Below, in pieces: positions 9,194-17,840 of a DNA stretch of 64,000 nucleotides. Origin of the DNA: Leptospira levettii. GTDB lineage: Bacteria > Spirochaetota > Leptospiria > Leptospirales > Leptospiraceae. The position numbers and the translations under genes were made by a program. Below the pieces are notes generated by a model. It was not told where the DNA came from and searched no databases. It was given only the letters and a program-made list of their open reading frames with translations. Numbering within the stretch: position 1 is the first letter of the stretch; each line of letters opens with the position of its first letter. The stretch lies in contig NZ_NPDM01000001.1 of the NCBI RefSeq assembly GCF_002812085.1, positions 310,001 to 374,000 of the forward strand. The letters are read 5' to 3'.

Positions 9194-10156
9194 ATGAAAC
9201 CTTTATTCACATTCCTACTCTTATTTGTTTTTGTCTCCTGCCAGTCGGTCTCCTCCACCAAAAGCCAACAAAAATCGGGTTCTATCCAGGAATCACCTGA
9301 ATTTATAGAAGGGCTCTATATCAATACCAAAACCATACGCGATAAAAAACGATGGAGTTTACTTTTCCAAGTGATGAAAGATGCAGGAATGAATACTGCT
9401 GTTGTTGATATGCAACCTTATCCACCGACTCCAGAACAAGTTGCGGAAGCAAAAGCACTTGGAATTTATATGGTGGCAAGAGTTGTCAACTTCGAAGGTG
9501 GATTACTCGAAAAAACACCTAACGCAAACCTTGTTTCTTCCATCCAAAAATCGATTCGTAAAGCTTGTGAATTAGGATTCCCTGAAATTCAATTGGACTA
9601 CATTCGATATGCTGATGGTGGCACTAACTTTAGTATGAGTTATGAAAAACGATATGAATCGATTTTAGGAATCATCAAAGACCATAAAGAAAAAACGAAA
9701 GACAGTTGCCCAAGTGATACAAAGTGGTCAGCTGATATTTTTGGAAGGGTTCCTTTTATAGAAAATGATATCATTGGTCAAAAAGTAGAACCATTTAGTG
9801 AGGAATTGAATGGTCTTTATCCAATGTTGTACCCATCCCATTTTTATGGTTTGACCAAACGTGTTTCAGATCCTTATGGAACCATCAAAGATGGTCTTGA
9901 CCTAACAGTCAAAAGAGCCAAACAAGGAACCAAAGCCATTGCTTGGGTCCAAGGATTCAAAATGATGGTAGGTCCAAGTAAATTGAGTTACATTGACTAC
10001 ATCAAGGTGCAGATGCAAGGGGCAAGAGATTCTGCAGGCCATGGTTTTATCGTTTGGAATGCAGGGAATGAATATCTAGAAACTATGAATGCTTATGAAA
10101 AATACAAAAAGGAACCAACACCTAATAACACAAAGGTTTCCAAAAACGAAGAATAA
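9194..10156 (+). CDS. putative glycoside hydrolase-like lipoprotein (DUF4015/GHL type)
   Basis: About 320 residues from ATG at 9194, chosen because the lipoprotein signal MKPLFTFLLLFVFVSC begins there; ATG 9167 would add nine residues. The body shows TIM-barrel-like features of the putative glycosyl-hydrolase family near DUF4015: GLYINTKTI, AVVDMQPYPP, EIQLDYIRYADG and LYPMLYPSHFYG. The Asp in QLDYIRY and residues in WSADIFGR are candidate catalytic positions. It is likely anchored in an envelope membrane and may act on polysaccharide; the substrate is unknown. Confidence 0.75.
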   Translation: MKPLFTFLLLFVFVSCQSVSSTKSQQKSGSIQESPEFIEGLYINTKTIRDKKRWSLLFQVMKDAGMNTAVVDMQPYPPTPEQVAEAKALGIYMVARVVNFEGGLLEKTPNANLVSSIQKSIRKACELGFPEIQLDYIRYADGGTNFSMSYEKRYESILGIIKDHKEKTKDSCPSDTKWSADIFGRVPFIENDIIGQKVEPFSEELNGLYPMLYPSHFYGLTKRVSDPYGTIKDGLDLTVKRAKQGTKAIAWVQGFKMMVGPSKLSYIDYIKVQMQGARDSAGHGFIVWNAGNEYLETMNAYEKYKKEPTPNNTKVSKNEE

Positions 10157-10212
10157 CTTCGTATTTGGAAACTGATTTCTTTTGGTTTTCAGAAGCTAAC
10201 TCACAAAATATC

Positions 10213-10245
10213 AAAAAAAGGAAGCGGGGTTATTTCCCTGCTTCC
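10213..10245 (-). terminator. intrinsic terminator of the first foldase gene
   Basis: Inverted repeat GGAAGCGGGG (10220-10229) / CCCTGCTTCC (10236-10245), with one mismatch and a 6-base loop. On the minus strand it is followed by seven T residues (10213-10219). The hairpin overlaps the stop codon of the minus-strand gene. Confidence 0.8.
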
Positions 10246-11252
10246 TCTATATTCTTTCTCCTTAAATAAGCATCTGCTTCTTCTTCTGAACCTAACATTT
10301 GGATTCGAAGTTCTTTCAATTTTTTATCTTTCTCAGCTTGTGAAAGATTGGCATTTTCTTTTAAAAATTCTCTCTCTTTGGATTCGTAGGATGAAATTGA
10401 TTCAGAAAATTTTGCCTCTTTTTTACGTTCATTTGCTAAATTTTCGGCCTTTTCTTTTCCAAAGTATTTGGATTCAATTTTAAATAGGTATTTTTCTTTC
10501 TCTTTTGGATCCGAAATGGAAGAAAACTCTTTATCACGAAGAGACATTTCCATTTGGTAATGATCAAACTTATCTTCCCTGGAAACCAAAGAATCATAAT
10601 AGTTTCCATAAGTTTTTTTCTTAAACTCTTCGTACTGTTTTACACGAAGATCAGCGGGTAGGTTTGCCGATTGTTTGATAAAATGATTGCTACCTTCCAA
10701 AAAACTAACTTGTGATTCTTCCATTCCAAAAATTAATTCAGCTTTATCAGAAAGCACTTCTCTGCGTTTGGATTTAATTTTTTCATACAACTCCAAAAAT
10801 GGAAGGTCCGTTGGTTGTTCCCATTTTCGGTATTCTTCCTCATATCGGAAATAGGAAACAAATAGGTCCCTTACCTTTTCTTTGTCAGGGGAATCATATT
10901 CAGCATCGATATACGCAAGAATTGTCGCATTACATTGGTCAGGTGTAAAATCAGGTTTGCATTTCCGTCGTAATGCCCACACTTCCCAAACAAAATTGAT
11001 CTTACCCGATTTAAGATCATCCAGTAACTCTAAATAAGGTTTGGCTCTATCTTCTCGAAAGGGAGAGATCGCCTCATCCCAAAACCCTTCCCCATTTCCT
11101 AAGGGAGAGATTCGGTCAGAAACCATTTGTTCCTCAGGTGATAAAGAATTTTTGGAAACACTGTCACTGTCTGATTGTTTCAGATAAAAAAGTAAACCGG
11201 CAAAAAGAATGAGAAAGAGGATAACAACGAGTAATATTTTTTTAAAATCCAT
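10230..11252 (-). CDS. putative lipase-specific foldase (LifO-like), copy 1
   Basis: About 340 residues from ATG 11252; a TTG at 11288 would add 12. An N-terminal membrane anchor (IILLV-type stretch of about 20 hydrophobic residues) is followed by a charged, almost all-helical periplasmic region, as in Lif/LimK steric chaperones. The end, KLKELRIQMLGSEEEADAYLRR, resembles the R-x-x-x-F/L-G-x-E-A-x-x-R ending of lipase chaperones. The canonical RxxFDY motif is not obvious. The gene lies directly after a family I lipase. Identification rests on architecture, the C-terminal motif and context. Confidence 0.6.
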   Translation of the reverse strand: MDFKKILLVVILFLILFAGLLFYLKQSDSDSVSKNSLSPEEQMVSDRISPLGNGEGFWDEAISPFREDRAKPYLELLDDLKSGKINFVWEVWALRRKCKPDFTPDQCNATILAYIDAEYDSPDKEKVRDLFVSYFRYEEEYRKWEQPTDLPFLELYEKIKSKRREVLSDKAELIFGMEESQVSFLEGSNHFIKQSANLPADLRVKQYEEFKKKTYGNYYDSLVSREDKFDHYQMEMSLRDKEFSSISDPKEKEKYLFKIESKYFGKEKAENLANERKKEAKFSESISSYESKEREFLKENANLSQAEKDKKLKELRIQMLGSEEEADAYLRRKNIEEAGK

Positions 11253-11326
11253 TTGTAGTATCGAAAAAACCTTTGGGGAACATTTCAAAATTTAAGCAGA
11301 GTAGAAGATGGGGATTTGTGTACAAT

Positions 11327-11356
11327 AAAAAGCCGACGGTAGTACCATCGGCTTTT
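11327..11356 (-). terminator. hairpin between lipase 1 and foldase 1
   Basis: Stem AAAAGCCGACGGT (11328-11340) / ACCATCGGCTTTT (11344-11356), with one internal mismatch and loop AGT. On the minus strand the hairpin is followed by TTTTTAT. It sits 15 bases after the lipase stop and about 75 bases before the foldase start, so it could end or attenuate transcription between the two. Confidence 0.75.
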
Positions 11357-11370
11357 CACTTTGTGGAAAA

Positions 11371-12282
11371 TTATAATCCAGCTTTTGCGTTTTTCGCGAT
11401 GTTTAAGTAATGTCCTTGCACATCATAATAGTTTTGTCCACTCCATGCCAAGTTCGTTGCTTGGAGGTGGTCAATCCCAGTTGCAAACCAATACGAAGAA
11501 GGAGTTCCTTTCCAAGTTCCCCATTTTTGAGAATTCAATGGAACCACTCCATCATTTGCTCCACCCAATCCGTAAAACAATCCACCTGCCCAAGTGATTG
11601 GGTGAGTGAGTGCCATGATTGGGTGTTGGATGAGGTCTGCCCATGCCATTTGGCTTCCGTAAGAGTAGTATTTGATACCAGATTTGTTAGGTGAATTTGC
11701 GTTGAACGTTTTTACATAACTCACAGTCAGAGATTTTCCCATTGCGATCGCATCTTGAGGACGACCGTCACGGTACACTAGTTTTGCAAGTAAACCAAGT
11801 GCAGAATTTGCAAAAGGTTGTAACCAACTAGGGATCGCTGCAAGAACGATGTCAGCCATCGGTGCCCCTTGGTGAAGGGAGTTAATTGTCGTAACAGTTT
11901 GTGTTTTTCCAGCAAATCCAAGATTGGAAACCATATAACGGATCACAAGTCCACCTTGGCTGTGTCCCATCAAATGAACCTTAGAACAACCGTTTGCTGT
12001 CATCCAAGTTGAAACAGCAGATTGGATTTGGCTTGCACGAACAGGAATGGAATTTGTCGCAGAACTTCCAGGTGTTGTGACTTTCGCGCCTTGGCTACGG
12101 AGGTAACCATCTAGGCCTCCCCAATACTTAACGAGACCACCAGCGAGTCCTTGTGTGTCGTCAAATCCGAGAATCCCGTGAACAAGAGCGATGCATTGGC
12201 CATCCAATGGACCAGCAAACAGACCTGATGTGGGGAAGGAGAGAAGGGTCGCTAAAAACCCGATTACGATTTTCTTTTTCAT
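11371..12282 (-). CDS. secreted family I triacylglycerol lipase, copy 1
   Basis: 303 residues with a Sec signal peptide (MKKKIVIGFLATLLSF ... LFA). The oxyanion motif is LVHGILGFD. The catalytic triad is Ser108 in GHSQGG, Asp244 in GGANDGVVPLNSQKWG, and His272 in TGIDHLQATN. The NDGVVPLNSQKWG segment closely resembles the triad-Asp/Ca-site region of Pseudomonas/Burkholderia LipA-type lipases. That class needs a dedicated foldase, which agrees with the next gene. A good ribosome binding site (AGGTGA) precedes the ATG. The protein is probably exported from the cell. Confidence 0.9.
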   Translation of the reverse strand: MKKKIVIGFLATLLSFPTSGLFAGPLDGQCIALVHGILGFDDTQGLAGGLVKYWGGLDGYLRSQGAKVTTPGSSATNSIPVRASQIQSAVSTWMTANGCSKVHLMGHSQGGLVIRYMVSNLGFAGKTQTVTTINSLHQGAPMADIVLAAIPSWLQPFANSALGLLAKLVYRDGRPQDAIAMGKSLTVSYVKTFNANSPNKSGIKYYSYGSQMAWADLIQHPIMALTHPITWAGGLFYGLGGANDGVVPLNSQKWGTWKGTPSSYWFATGIDHLQATNLAWSGQNYYDVQGHYLNIAKNAKAGL

Positions 12283-12314
12283 ATTTCACCTGAACTTTCT
12301 ATGTTTTTGGCTAA

Positions 12315-12353
12315 ATTAACCCATACCAATGCCATAAGTCAACGCTTTATGGC
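12315..12353 (-). promoter_or_regulatory. candidate promoter and operator of lipase 1
   Basis: Reading the minus strand there is TTGACT (12342-12337), a 16-base spacer, then GTTAAT (12320-12315), followed by the ribosome binding site and the lipase ATG. The -35 overlaps an inverted repeat GCCATAA (12331-12337) / TTATGGC (12347-12353), which could be a regulator site. This was found by eye only. Confidence 0.4.
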
Positions 12354-12395
12354 ACAAATATGGCAAATGTTTCGGAACGGTGTTCCTAGAAGGTC

Positions 12396-13433
12396 CTAAT
12401 TCACACCGTAAGTGCGTTCGTCCGAGGCCCGGTAATACCCACTTGCTTCCTCATTTTTGATGATATCGGCCTCTTCCCCAAAGAGTTGTTTCCTGAGTGC
12501 ATCCAATTGTTTTTCATCTTCTGCCGTCATTCCTCCCTTTTTGGTCGAAAGTTGGCTTCGTTTCTCAGCATATTTCTGTTGGTTTTGCCAGTTTTTTTCC
12601 CTTTCTTCTTCGAGGGCATCCCATCGGTTGAGGGCAGCTTGGTCCATTCCCATCGTTTGGCGGATTTCTCGGAGGGCCGATTTCCTTTCCCCATAGGACA
12701 TCACCTTCAAGTCTTTTTGGACAGAAACCATAAACCCTTCTGTGAGTTGTTGGCGTTTGTTTTCCATCAGACGTGGGTATTCTTTACCAAACTGTTCCTT
12801 GAGAGTCTGTGCATAATTACTGAGTTTCGCATCCAAATTCCCTGCTGGGCTTTCTTTGATGCGTTTGAGTGTGTCTCCTATCACCGTCATCTTTTTTTCC
12901 ATCGCCCAGATCTGATCGGCTTTGTCTCCAAAGAGACGATACCTTTCCTTCCACATCATAGCCCGGCGTGCGTCATCGGACATGAGCCCCACCTTACTCA
13001 TGTTTGATTCCCTGAATCGATTGTAATTATAAAGACTCTCCGACATACGTAGTAGTTCCAATGCTTTGTTAGGGAAAGCGTAACCCAAAATTTGATTCAG
13101 AACTTTCACCCAATCATTTGGATACAATTTCGGAAGGTCTTTCATCAACTCTTCTATCATGGCAATTTGGGCGGCAGGGTTATCTATATTTTTGCCATAC
13201 TTCTCTTGGAGGATCCTTGCGATTTCTTCAATCGAATACTCCATGAGTTTATGATCCGCATAGTCTTCTGGTAAATTGGGAAGTTCGATGGATTCGGCGA
13301 CTTTTCCTTCACTCAGGATTTTTTCAAAGTCCTTTTGGTTTTTATCTTTTCCTGGACGTAAAACTAAAATTCCAACGAAAAGAACGATAAGAGAAATGAG
13401 GATTGTGTATAAAATTTTTTTATTTTGGAACAT
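12396..13433 (-). CDS. putative lipase-specific foldase (LifO-like), copy 2
   Basis: 345 residues. An N-terminal membrane anchor (ILYTILISLIVLFVGILVL) is followed by a long helical charged region. Two segments resemble the repeated motifs of lipase chaperones: MWKERYRLFGDKADQIWAME in the middle and ALRKQLFGEEADIIKNEE near the C-terminus. The gene follows lipase 2 on the same strand, after a 90-base gap with a hairpin. Family I lipases fold in the periplasm with a membrane-anchored foldase of this size and shape. No RxxFDY motif was found, so the assignment leans on context. Confidence 0.65.
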   Translation of the reverse strand: MFQNKKILYTILISLIVLFVGILVLRPGKDKNQKDFEKILSEGKVAESIELPNLPEDYADHKLMEYSIEEIARILQEKYGKNIDNPAAQIAMIEELMKDLPKLYPNDWVKVLNQILGYAFPNKALELLRMSESLYNYNRFRESNMSKVGLMSDDARRAMMWKERYRLFGDKADQIWAMEKKMTVIGDTLKRIKESPAGNLDAKLSNYAQTLKEQFGKEYPRLMENKRQQLTEGFMVSVQKDLKVMSYGERKSALREIRQTMGMDQAALNRWDALEEEREKNWQNQQKYAEKRSQLSTKKGGMTAEDEKQLDALRKQLFGEEADIIKNEEASGYYRASDERTYGVN

Positions 13434-13480
13434 ACTCTAAATGAATGAATGGAATTTGAAATTTGATTTGTTGGGACAAA

Positions 13481-13515
13481 AAGGAAATTGGCAGTAAGTT
13501 TGTTCTTACTGCCAA
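13481..13515 (-). terminator. hairpin between lipase 2 and foldase 2
   Basis: Perfect 11-bp stem TTGGCAGTAAG (13488-13498) / CTTACTGCCAA (13505-13515), with loop TTTGTT. On the minus strand it is followed by TTTCCTTTTTG. It lies between the lipase stop and the foldase start, like the hairpin in the other pair. Confidence 0.7.
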
Positions 13516-13523
13516 AGAGGTTG

Positions 13524-14636
13524 TTAACCGCCTTTAGAGACGATGAATTCTAAAATAGAAGCATAAAATTCTTCTTCATCAAATGTATCTGGTGGAACAC
13601 CAACCACATCTAAATGGTCTTGGCTTACCACAGAAGACTTAGATGTCATTTGAGCAGAAGTTGGAGCATTTAAGTTACTTACATAACCAAGGCTTGTATT
13701 CACTGTGATCGAGTCGAAACAAAGTGCACATTCGTTGTATTGCAAACGATCACCCATTTGTTGTGAGTTGATCCCAACAAGTCCATCATCATCATTGTTA
13801 CCACGAGTGCCATCACCTTTTCCAGCAGCACCATCATTATCACAATCATCTACACAATATCCATCACCATCAATGTTGTAAAATCCTTCTTTCAGAAGGT
13901 ACAATGCTGGGTTTGTGTTGAGACTATCTTGTGCAGTGATGATAGATCCCCAATAAGCTGCATTACTTGAGTTTACGTTGTAATTCGTGTTAAATGCTTT
14001 CATTCCAGTGGTGATTCCATCTGTAGACGAATAGTCATTATAAACCAATTGTTTTGCTGCAGCAATCCCATCATTTCCAGATCCATAGATTGCGTTTCCG
14101 AAAAGTTTTGCTAGTGCGTTGACAACTGATGTCACACCTGGACCTAAATCAAGGATGTACTTCGCAGTAGGAGATCCTCTATGTGGACTTGAAACGGAGA
14201 TAAGAGCATGGACAACTTGTCTACCATAACGTGCTCTTAATACAGCAGCTGCTTTTCTTGCATCAATTCCACCTTGTGAGTGACCAATGATATTCACTTT
14301 GGTTGCTCCCGTGGAGGTCATATAGTTTTGTATGCGATCTGCTAGTTGTGTTCCTCTGACTTCCGAAGATTGGAAGGGAGTTACACTTGCTGCTAACGCT
14401 TTTTGACTGGAGCTTATGCTACCGTTACACGCTGTTTCCAAAAACTCGTCACATGGATCACCTACGAAGGTACCATAGTCGTTACCAAAGTAGTAGTATC
14501 CGAGTAAGTTGTCGAATCCAGATAGTCCATGTGCGAACACAACTGGATATACCGTTTTTCTTGCGCCTGCATGTACCCCTGTTGTGAACAACAAGAGGGC
14601 GAGGAGGCAAACAAGATTTTTCTTTTTAGAGTTCAT
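13524..14636 (-). CDS. secreted family I lipase with Asp-rich insertion, copy 2
   Basis: 370 residues with a signal peptide ending near TGVHA. Motifs are FAHGLSGFD (oxyanion), Ser120 in IIGHSQGGID, an Asp in NDDDGLVGINSQQMG (about 282-284) and His341 in SQDHLDVVG. These match foldase-dependent family I lipases. Residues 255-283 are an Asp/Gly/Asn-rich insertion (IDGDGYCVDDCDNDG and onward) containing two Cys, which looks like a calcium-binding loop. A strong ribosome binding site (AGAGGTGAT) precedes the ATG, and TTGACT lies about 50 bases upstream as a possible -35. Confidence 0.9.
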   Translation of the reverse strand: MNSKKKNLVCLLALLLFTTGVHAGARKTVYPVVFAHGLSGFDNLLGYYYFGNDYGTFVGDPCDEFLETACNGSISSSQKALAASVTPFQSSEVRGTQLADRIQNYMTSTGATKVNIIGHSQGGIDARKAAAVLRARYGRQVVHALISVSSPHRGSPTAKYILDLGPGVTSVVNALAKLFGNAIYGSGNDGIAAAKQLVYNDYSSTDGITTGMKAFNTNYNVNSSNAAYWGSIITAQDSLNTNPALYLLKEGFYNIDGDGYCVDDCDNDGAAGKGDGTRGNNDDDGLVGINSQQMGDRLQYNECALCFDSITVNTSLGYVSNLNAPTSAQMTSKSSVVSQDHLDVVGVPPDTFDEEEFYASILEFIVSKGG

Positions 14637-14825
14637 AAATCACCTCTGAACAATCTACAGATGTATTCCAGTTGTAGGAAAAAAGTCAAGTTAATTGTGT
14701 TAAATTTGGGTCATTTTGTTATTTCATGACATACTTAGTACTTAAACTATCATTTTTGACAGATTTGAGACACATTCACGGGAAATGCCTGAAGGGAATC
14801 CCCAAGTTTGTTAGGAAGGATGTAT

Positions 14826-15725
14826 ATGGATCGTCAAAGACCAAAGGGAGCAAATGTGAAAACTTTACGGAACGCTGATCGTTTCCAACAATGTCTGGGA
14901 CTCACCATCATTTTTAGTCTCAGTTTTTTCCAATGCCAAAAAGAAAAGGATAATGAGACCTTAAATCTGTTAGCTGGGACAGCTCTTGCCTACCAAGCTT
15001 CCACATCAATCATCTGTACAAGCGAACAATTGAACAAAACGCAAAATGCAAGGATTTTCCAGACCAGTTTTGAATCCACGAGTGAGTTCTCAAACTTTTA
15101 TAGTGTTCCTTCCCCTTACCAATCAGTGGATACACATGGACAAAGTACGGAACAAAAACGAACTGGAACCTATTCACACAAAGCAAACATTTCAGGGCTT
15201 GGTCCCACTTGTTTTTATCCACAAAATTGTAACCATAGAGGGTACCCCACGATTCAGCTAAACAAACTGGCGTCAGGTGGATTTAAAACACCAGTTTTAA
15301 TTGAATTGTATGTGTATTTAGATATGGATTTAACGAGTAACCAAGATTGGTTTAGTTTTGCCACGTATTCAGCAGATCCCACAGATTTATGGCGGAGGGT
15401 GGTTCTTGTCAATATTGATGCGAGTGATTATGTATACCTCATGCATGTCCCAGTCCATAACCAAAATGTCCATACATACCAAGTCACAAACTTAAGTTTT
15501 CCGAGAAGGCAATGGAAAAAACTAACAACATGTTTGGATTTTTCTCCGCAAGGTGGGATGGCAAAGCTATGGGTGGATTCAACTTTAGTTTCGACAGCAA
15601 ATGTTGCAGGTGGATGTGGAGTATTGGAACAAGCACATTTTGGTTTGTATGCCTCACCTACACTCAGTTCTGGCTCTATTTATAATGATGATTTGCGGAT
15701 CCAAGAAGTGAGTGTCTGCCCTTAA
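14826..15725 (+). CDS. putative lipoprotein, concanavalin-like fold
   Basis: About 299 residues. ATG 14826 is chosen because AGGAAGG ends six bases before it; ATG 14820 and TTG 14808 are alternatives. A lipoprotein-like signal ends SLSFFQC. The rest is rich in beta-strand and aromatic residues, with several Cys and a C-terminus (AKLWVDSTLVSTAN ... LRIQEVSVC) that recalls LamG/polysaccharide-lyase-like jelly rolls. I do not recognise a named family. It is transcribed away from the lipase cluster. Confidence 0.65.
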   Translation: MDRQRPKGANVKTLRNADRFQQCLGLTIIFSLSFFQCQKEKDNETLNLLAGTALAYQASTSIICTSEQLNKTQNARIFQTSFESTSEFSNFYSVPSPYQSVDTHGQSTEQKRTGTYSHKANISGLGPTCFYPQNCNHRGYPTIQLNKLASGGFKTPVLIELYVYLDMDLTSNQDWFSFATYSADPTDLWRRVVLVNIDASDYVYLMHVPVHNQNVHTYQVTNLSFPRRQWKKLTTCLDFSPQGGMAKLWVDSTLVSTANVAGGCGVLEQAHFGLYASPTLSSGSIYNDDLRIQEVSVCP

Positions 15726-15740
15726 AAAAAAGTTTCTGTA

Positions 15741-15766
15741 GGCTAATTAGCCATTGGATTTTTTTT
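15741..15766 (+). terminator. possible terminator after the lipoprotein gene
   Basis: Short palindrome GGCTAATTAGCC (15741-15752), then a run of eight T residues (15759-15766) a few bases later. The stem is only five pairs, so this is weak. Confidence 0.4.
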
Positions 15767-15780
15767 AAGATGGTTTTGGT

Positions 15781-17148
15781 TTATAAACCTAATTCTTGTA
15801 AGTGTTTGATGGGAGAAAGTTGAAGGGAGGGGAACATACCTTCTACCTCTTTCCAATTGCCATGTGGGATATAAATATGACTAATTCCGATGCCTGCTAG
15901 TTCTTTGATACGCAAACTGATTTGGCCAACACTTCTCACTTCACCAGAAAGACCAACTTCGCCCAAGTAACCTGTTTCACGTGAGATGGGTTTGTCTCGA
16001 AACGAAGAAACAATCGAAGCCGTGATGGCAAGGTCTAAACTTGGTTCGTCGACACTCAGTCCACCTGCCAAATTACTAAAGATATCTGACTCTGACAAAG
16101 GAAGACCCAAATACTTTTCAATGACTGCAGAAAGTAAAATCACCCGGCGGTTATCAAGTCCTTCTGCCATACGCCGAGCTTGGCCAAACGCTGATTTGGT
16201 GACAAGGGCTTGTACTTCGACACTAATGGCGCGAGATCCTTCCATCACAGAAGATAAAACACTCCCAGACCTTTCTTCTGTTTCAGGTGATATGAATAAA
16301 CGGTGGCGGTCGAGGACTTGTTTGAGTCCACCAAGCACCATTTCAAATATCGCAGTGTCCCCTACGGCTCCAAATCGATTTTTGACTGCTCGTAAAATGC
16401 GGTAATAATTAAAACGATCCCCTTCAAAGTACAATACTGTATCCACCAAATGTTCTAACACTTTTGGGCCTGCAATTTGTCCTTCTTTTGTGATATGACC
16501 AATGAGGAAAATGGGAACTGACGTACGTTTGGCGGTTTCTAAAAAAACTTGGGAAGACTCACGGAGTTGGGTGATGGTTCCTGCTTGGTTCACAAGACTT
16601 TCTTTTAATATCGTTTGGATAGAATCAATAAAAACAACTTTGGGTTGTAAATCCGTTATCATCTGCGAGATGTTTTCTGCATACACTTCGGATGACAAAA
16701 GGATATTTTTAGAGTTCACTCCCATCCGTTTGGCACGAAGACCAATTTGAGATGCTGATTCTTCTCCCGAGATATACAAAACAGTACCTTGGTTTGCGAT
16801 GTTTTTTGCAGTTTCCAATACCAAAGTAGACTTACCCACACCCGGCTCACCTCCAACTAACACCAAACTTCCTGGAACAATCCCACCACCCAGTACCAAA
16901 TCAAGTTCGCTAAATCCAGTGAGAGTCCTTGTGTGGGCATCACTTACAATCGAACCAATAGACTTTGGTTCTGTGTACTTTCTGTCCCTTGGTTTTGAGA
17001 TATTGGGAGAATCAAACCTTCCTTGGGAAGTGTTCGTCATTTCTTCAATTTGGTTCCATTCACCACAAGATGGACATTTGCCTGCCCACCTGCTAAATGT
17101 ATCTCCGCAAGCTTTACATTGGTATTGTGGGAGTTGTTTTTTTGCCAT
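15781..17148 (-). CDS. radA: DNA repair protein RadA
   Basis: 455 residues, normal length. A C4 zinc finger (Cys11, Cys14, Cys25, Cys28) is followed by a RecA-like ATPase with Walker A GEPGVGKST (100-108), VVFIDSIQT (Walker B), the RadA motif KNRFG (about 256) and a Lon-protease-like C-terminal domain (LDLAITASIVSSF). RadA processes recombination intermediates by driving branch migration. Its ATG shares a base with the stop codon of the upstream exonuclease gene, so the two form a transcription unit. Confidence 0.95.
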   Translation of the reverse strand: MAKKQLPQYQCKACGDTFSRWAGKCPSCGEWNQIEEMTNTSQGRFDSPNISKPRDRKYTEPKSIGSIVSDAHTRTLTGFSELDLVLGGGIVPGSLVLVGGEPGVGKSTLVLETAKNIANQGTVLYISGEESASQIGLRAKRMGVNSKNILLSSEVYAENISQMITDLQPKVVFIDSIQTILKESLVNQAGTITQLRESSQVFLETAKRTSVPIFLIGHITKEGQIAGPKVLEHLVDTVLYFEGDRFNYYRILRAVKNRFGAVGDTAIFEMVLGGLKQVLDRHRLFISPETEERSGSVLSSVMEGSRAISVEVQALVTKSAFGQARRMAEGLDNRRVILLSAVIEKYLGLPLSESDIFSNLAGGLSVDEPSLDLAITASIVSSFRDKPISRETGYLGEVGLSGEVRSVGQISLRIKELAGIGISHIYIPHGNWKEVEGMFPSLQLSPIKHLQELGL

Positions 17149-17786
17149 CAGTGTTCGAAGAGATTGTACACTTCGAGTAAATCAAGTTCCACTTGTGTTT
17201 CTAAAAAACCAAAACATTTTTCAGCAATGGCAAACCGGTTTTCACGGATCATCATCTCAGTCAAAATGGATTCTAACGAAATCAAAAACCGTACATCAGT
17301 GGAAGCATAGTCAACTTGGTCTTTGGTGAGAATTTTTTTCCCCCAATCGGAACTTTGGTTTTTTTTGTCGATGTTTTCCTCAAAAAACTCTCGTATCAAT
17401 TCCTTTAACCCGTGTTTATCGGTATATGTTCGTGCCAATTTACTTGCGATTTTGGTACAAAATACATTTTGCACTTTGATACCAAGTCTTGCGCGAAGGA
17501 ACGTCATGTCCATACGAGCAAAATGGAAAATTTTGGTAATTTCTTTTGATTCGAATAATTTTTGGATATGAGGGGCTTCTTTTTGGCCAGGGAGGATTTG
17601 AACTAAAGCGACTTTATTTTTAGAATCGGAAATTTGAACAACACAAAGCCTGTCCCTTCTGGGATTGAGCCCCATCATCTCACAATCGACTGCTAACCGG
17701 TCATCCTTTTTAAAGGCTTCAAAAAAATCTTCGTTCAGATCTCCTTGTAAAACGACTGGTTTTATAGTTGAACGTTTTTGGGTCAT
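17148..17786 (-). CDS. ribonuclease D-like 3'-5' exonuclease
   Basis: 212 residues with a single DEDDy exonuclease domain: DCEMMG (Asp and Glu, motif I), FHFARMDMTF (motif II) and YASTDVRFLISL (motif III, Tyr/Asp). It lacks the HRDC domains of full-length RNase D, as in many short bacterial homologues. It likely trims RNA 3' ends, though DNA cannot be excluded. It is co-directional with and overlaps radA. Confidence 0.85.
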   Translation of the reverse strand: MTQKRSTIKPVVLQGDLNEDFFEAFKKDDRLAVDCEMMGLNPRRDRLCVVQISDSKNKVALVQILPGQKEAPHIQKLFESKEITKIFHFARMDMTFLRARLGIKVQNVFCTKIASKLARTYTDKHGLKELIREFFEENIDKKNQSSDWGKKILTKDQVDYASTDVRFLISLESILTEMMIRENRFAIAEKCFGFLETQVELDLLEVYNLFEH

Positions 17787-17840
17787 AATGGCTTACTATG
17801 GAAACCACCCTAACAAAATCATCAAATAGATTTTTCCAAG

